In this document: positions 61,704 through 64,000 of the stretch, one piece after another | Numbering within the stretch: position 1 is the first letter of the stretch | Layout: the number at the start of each line of letters is the position of its first letter | IMG/VR virus record: IMGVR_UViG_3300027736_000024 | Coordinates: 1 to 64,000 of that record | Reading direction: 5' to 3' (one strand) | DNA length: 64,000 nt | From: a virus | Made by a program: the position numbers and the translations under genes | Notes under the pieces: generated by a model | The model's database searches: none | What the model was told of the DNA's origin: nothing | The model's input: only the letters and a program-made list of their open reading frames with translations

Positions 61704-61711
61704 TATATTTA
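61704..61711 (+). promoter_or_regulatory. TATATTTA box close to start codon
   Basis: The box ends four bases before ATG 61716, in a 36-base gap. If used, the transcript would be leaderless, as suggested for 52698 and 3609. Confidence 0.35.
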
Positions 61712-61715
61712 CTTT

Positions 61716-62021
61716 ATGAATATATTAGAACAAGCAAATGAGATCATTTATAAAAGAAATGAAGAAAAAGCTAGACAGTATGGACCAATGCAAGAAGGCA
61801 TGCAAGAAGCGGCTAAGATAGCCTCTCTATTGTCTCACAAAGAAATTACTGCTGTAGATATGTACAATTGTATGATAGCCTTAAAACTATCTAGACAAGC
61901 ATATAATCATAAAGAAGACAATTTGCTAGATGCAGTTGCATACATGGCATCATTAAACGATTATCAAAATAATTTACAAAATGAAAATTCTAAAGACGAG
62001 AGACGTAAAGACACCAAGTAG
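61716..62021 (+). CDS. DUF6378/MazG-like nucleotide-related protein
   Basis: 101 residues, all helical: LEQANEIIYKRNEEKARQYG, then MQEAAKIASLLSHKEITAVD, KLSRQAYNHKEDNLLDAVAY. This order (R-x(4)-YG, aA-x-IAS, LKLSR, a KEDN-LLDAVAY end) is that of a small phage family related to MazG-type nucleotide pyrophosphohydrolases; the EDN-D acidic set may bind metal. It overlaps the dUTPase start by 41 bases, which supports a shared role in nucleotide pools. Confidence 0.65.
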   Translation: MNILEQANEIIYKRNEEKARQYGPMQEGMQEAAKIASLLSHKEITAVDMYNCMIALKLSRQAYNHKEDNLLDAVAYMASLNDYQNNLQNENSKDERRKDTK

Positions 62022-62409
62022 AGGAACATCTGAAAGTGCTGGTATAGATTTTTATGTGCCTAATGATTTTGAAGATGTAGTATTACAACCAGGAGAATCA
62101 GTATTAATTCCATCAGGAATTAAAGCTCAAGTTCCAAGAGGAAATGCATTAATTGCATTTAATAAATCTGGAGTTGCTACTAAACAAGGTCTTATGGTTG
62201 GAGCTTGTGTAGTTGATGAAGACTATGAAGGAATTATACATCTTCATATGACAAATACATCAAATAAAGAACAGCTTATAAAATCAGGACAGAAACTAGT
62301 ACAATTTATTTTACTACCTGTAAACTATTCTGAAGTACAAGAAGTACATGAATTACAATCTAGAAATACAGAAAGAGGATCCGGAGGATTTGGATCAACA
62401 GGACTTTAA
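61981..62409 (+). CDS. dut: Deoxyuridine triphosphatase (trimeric dUTPase)
   Basis: 142 residues, with all five motifs: SAGIDFYVP (1), NKSGVATKQG (2), VVDEDYEG (3), QKLVQFILLPV (4) and the C-terminal RGSGGFGST (5). It hydrolyses dUTP to dUMP, keeping uracil out of DNA and feeding dUMP-type precursors; in T4-like hydroxymethylating phages a related enzyme also removes dCTP, which cannot be judged here. The start lies within the previous gene. Confidence 0.93.
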   Translation: MKILKTRDVKTPSRGTSESAGIDFYVPNDFEDVVLQPGESVLIPSGIKAQVPRGNALIAFNKSGVATKQGLMVGACVVDEDYEGIIHLHMTNTSNKEQLIKSGQKLVQFILLPVNYSEVQEVHELQSRNTERGSGGFGSTGL

Positions 62410-62423
62410 AATTATAAATCATC

Positions 62424-62636
62424 ATGCTTGAATTCAAACATCCAATACCAGTAATAGTAGAAGGAGGAAAAGAGGGGTATGCTATTTATGTTGTTAATGG
62501 TGGAACATTTGAAAATGATATATGGTGTATTGTATTATGTGAAGGTGGTACAGTTAGACATTATAGAAGTGATCAAATTAAAATGCATCATAATTCAACT
62601 TTAGATTTATCAAAAGATGAAAAAAATAATAAATAA
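62424..62636 (+). CDS. Small conserved-type phage protein
   Basis: 70 residues: FKHPIPVIVEGGKEGYAIYV, DIWCIVLCEGGTVRHYRS and QIKMHHNSTLDL. A compact beta barrel-like pattern that I associate with many T4-like environmental phages near nucleotide genes. Function unknown. It overlaps the following gene by 20 bases. Confidence 0.6.
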   Translation: MLEFKHPIPVIVEGGKEGYAIYVVNGGTFENDIWCIVLCEGGTVRHYRSDQIKMHHNSTLDLSKDEKNNK

Positions 62637-62847
62637 ATTTGGTCTAGAATTAGAAATTGGAGACAAATTATTAATAATAACAGATAGGATAGACGATAAA
62701 ATGTTAGCAAATGTTAGCCTAAATGAAATAATAACAATAACTGGATTCTCTGATAATGAAAAAATAATGTATCATCATAATTCTTTAGCATTACCTGTAG
62801 ATTGTAATATTTACAAAAAATTAGAGGGTGATAAAAATAATGAATAA
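62617..62847 (+). CDS. Small hypothetical protein
   Basis: 76 residues, beta-rich (LELEIGDKLLIITDR, then ITITGFSDNEKIMY), perhaps an SH3-like fold. It overlaps its neighbours on both sides, which argues for a real, coupled gene. No family recognised. Confidence 0.5.
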   Translation: MKKIINKFGLELEIGDKLLIITDRIDDKMLANVSLNEIITITGFSDNEKIMYHHNSLALPVDCNIYKKLEGDKNNE

Positions 62848-63241
62848 ATTAGATAAAGTATTTATTAATATAGCAAAGGAAACATCTACTCTGTCACACT
62901 GCGTTCGATCTAAGGTCGGCGCAGTTTTAGTTAAAAGTGGAAATATAATTTCTTTTGGCTATAATGGAACTCCTGCAGGAATGAATAATGAGTGTGAAGA
63001 AAATGATGTTACTCTATCTCATGTTATACATGCTGAAGTAAATGCTATTCTTAAAGCGGCAAAAACAGGAAACTCTGTAGATGGATCTACTTTGTATCTA
63101 ACTCTTTCACCATGTTTAGACTGCTCTAAACTTATTTTGCAATCAGGAATTAAAAAAGTTGTATATTTAACTAACTATCGTAATCTTGAAGGCGTAGATT
63201 TTCTTAAACAATTTATAGAAGTAGAACAATATGGAGAATAA
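62840..63241 (+). CDS. dcd: dCMP deaminase
   Basis: 133 residues from ATG 62840, which overlaps the previous stop by eight bases; a GTG at 62828 is also in frame. Zinc motifs are HAE (64-66) and PCLDC (91-95), and the substrate loop GYNGTPAGMNN (40-50) is typical of phage dCMP deaminases such as T4 Cd. It turns dCMP into dUMP. Together with the hydroxymethylase next to it, it partitions the dCMP pool. Confidence 0.9.
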   Translation: MNKLDKVFINIAKETSTLSHCVRSKVGAVLVKSGNIISFGYNGTPAGMNNECEENDVTLSHVIHAEVNAILKAAKTGNSVDGSTLYLTLSPCLDCSKLILQSGIKKVVYLTNYRNLEGVDFLKQFIEVEQYGE

Positions 63242-63875
63242 AATATATAAAACACCGACTATAGCATTTGAATATCTTTATCATTATATATTAGGTAAAG
63301 GTGAAGACTTTGCTGGTACTAAAGCTATATTCAATTCAGTATTTAGTATACAAGATCCAACACAAAAAGTAATTGAAACTCCTAAACGTAAGTTTAATAA
63401 AGACTATGCTGACTATGAATGGGATTGGTATGTAAAAGGTGATAGAGACGCAAGTGAAATAGCAGAGAGAGCAAAGATCTGGAAACAAATGATGGTTCCA
63501 TTTACTACAGAAGTAAATTCCAATTACGGATACTTTTGGAATTATAATGATCAGCTTAAAAGAGTTATTGATGAACTAAAAAGAAATAAAGAAACACGTC
63601 GTGCAATTGTTGTACATTACATATTACATGAATTAGATAGATATCAATACGATACTCCATGTAATGATGTACTTAATTTTTATATTAAAGATAATAAATT
63701 ACAATTAACAGTATTTGCAAGATCTATAGACTTAGTTTACGGATTTTGTAATGATCAATATACCTTTGCAAAGCTAATGGAATTAGTATCAGAAAAAACT
63801 GGTTATCCCGTTGGTGAAATGCACTGGATGATAACTAATCTTCATATATATCCAAGACATTACGATTTATTATGA
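63231..63875 (+). CDS. 42: dCMP hydroxymethylase-like enzyme (thymidylate synthase fold), gp42-like
   Basis: 214 residues. It keeps the thymidylate synthase core: EVNSNYGYFW (94-103), ETRRAIVV (121-128), catalytic Cys144, FARSIDLVYGF (162-172) and LHIYPRH (204-210). At the base-selecting position the sequence is GFCND with Asp175, as in T4 gp42 (GFRND, Asp179), where true thymidylate synthases have Asn. T4 gp42 motifs align throughout. This predicts 5-hydroxymethyl-dCMP and hydroxymethylcytosine-containing DNA. It overlaps dCMP deaminase by 11 bases. Confidence 0.8.
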   Translation: MENKIYKTPTIAFEYLYHYILGKGEDFAGTKAIFNSVFSIQDPTQKVIETPKRKFNKDYADYEWDWYVKGDRDASEIAERAKIWKQMMVPFTTEVNSNYGYFWNYNDQLKRVIDELKRNKETRRAIVVHYILHELDRYQYDTPCNDVLNFYIKDNKLQLTVFARSIDLVYGFCNDQYTFAKLMELVSEKTGYPVGEMHWMITNLHIYPRHYDLL

Positions 63876-64000
63876 TTATACCAACAAGATTATCAAGAGA
63901 AACTTTAGAGGCTAAACTATCTACTTTACCTAATAAAACATATAATAAATTTATGTGGTGGAGAAGATATCAATCTAGGCAAACTATGCCTGATAAATCT
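63872..64000 (+). CDS. Unknown protein, 3' end outside window
   Basis: 43 codons open to the window end, starting MIIPTRLSRETLEAKLSTLP, then NKTYNKFMWWRRYQS. It overlaps the hydroxymethylase stop by four bases (ATGA), so it belongs to the same operon and may act in the same pathway. Too little is visible to name it. Confidence 0.5.
   Translation, partial: MIIPTRLSRETLEAKLSTLPNKTYNKFMWWRRYQSRQTMPDKS

Noticed and set aside
63231-63875. Annotation as ordinary thymidylate synthase
   Set aside because: The base-recognition Asn is replaced by Asp in a gp42-type GF-x-ND motif, and the other motifs follow gp42 more closely.

Overview
The window is a contiguous piece of a large, AT-rich, T4-like tailed phage (myovirus) genome. 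Every gene lies on the plus strand, packed with short gaps or TAATG/ATGA overlaps, and no stretch of 300 bases lacks a gene. The virion genes follow T4 logic: portal gp20, protease gp21, scaffold gp22, capsid gp23, neck, sheath gp18, tube gp19, tape measure and baseplate. The replication genes are also T4-type: gp32-like SSB, UvsX, RNase H/FEN and a gp41-type helicase. Boxes of the form TATATTTG resemble the Bacteroidota -7 element TAnnTTTG, there are few Shine-Dalgarno sequences, and a Bacteroidota-like lipoprotein is present. These features suggest a Bacteroidota (perhaps flavobacterial) host. The host is an inference.

Layout: 1-8206 is the head module, ending at a strong terminator. 8297-12149 holds PhoH and neck/tail-completion genes. 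12208-26344 is a very large host-recognition region with six fibre-like proteins built on repeats such as GSLFGTASWA, five tandem LamG/concanavalin-like paralogues, a duplicated glycine-rich tip protein and several small helper-like genes. 26407-41420 holds sheath, a GIY-YIG homing endonuclease, tube, tail-assembly proteins, tape measure and baseplate, including a 1456-residue hub-like protein ending in a SleB-type cell-wall hydrolase. 41474-49848 is the replication module (a reduced family A polymerase, SSB, UvsX, FEN, helicase, class II ribonucleotide reductase). 49872-52666 holds a displaced structural pair and small membrane or Cys-rich proteins. 52710-57699 has a full family A DNA polymerase and a chaperone set (Hsp20, GroES, GroEL). 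58120-64000 is a nucleotide/base-modification module: a GDSH protein, a helical protein possibly related to DNA-base transferases, a lipoprotein, a fold-type II PLP enzyme, a DUF6378/MazG-like protein, dUTPase, dCMP deaminase and a T4 gp42-like dCMP hydroxymethylase.

The most interesting candidates are: (i) the 58120-64000 cluster, which looks like a cytosine hydroxymethylation pathway with possible further decoration; (ii) two family A polymerases, one a reduced protein with intact catalytic aspartates beside the SSB gene; (iii) the LamG/fibre paralogue array with conserved gene ends; (iv) a recurrent ATATTTAT element before at least 20 gene starts or leaders, as expected of a phage-specific promoter; (v) a possible +1 frameshift joining two tail-assembly genes before the tape measure. 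All calls come from reading the sequence. No database search was run.
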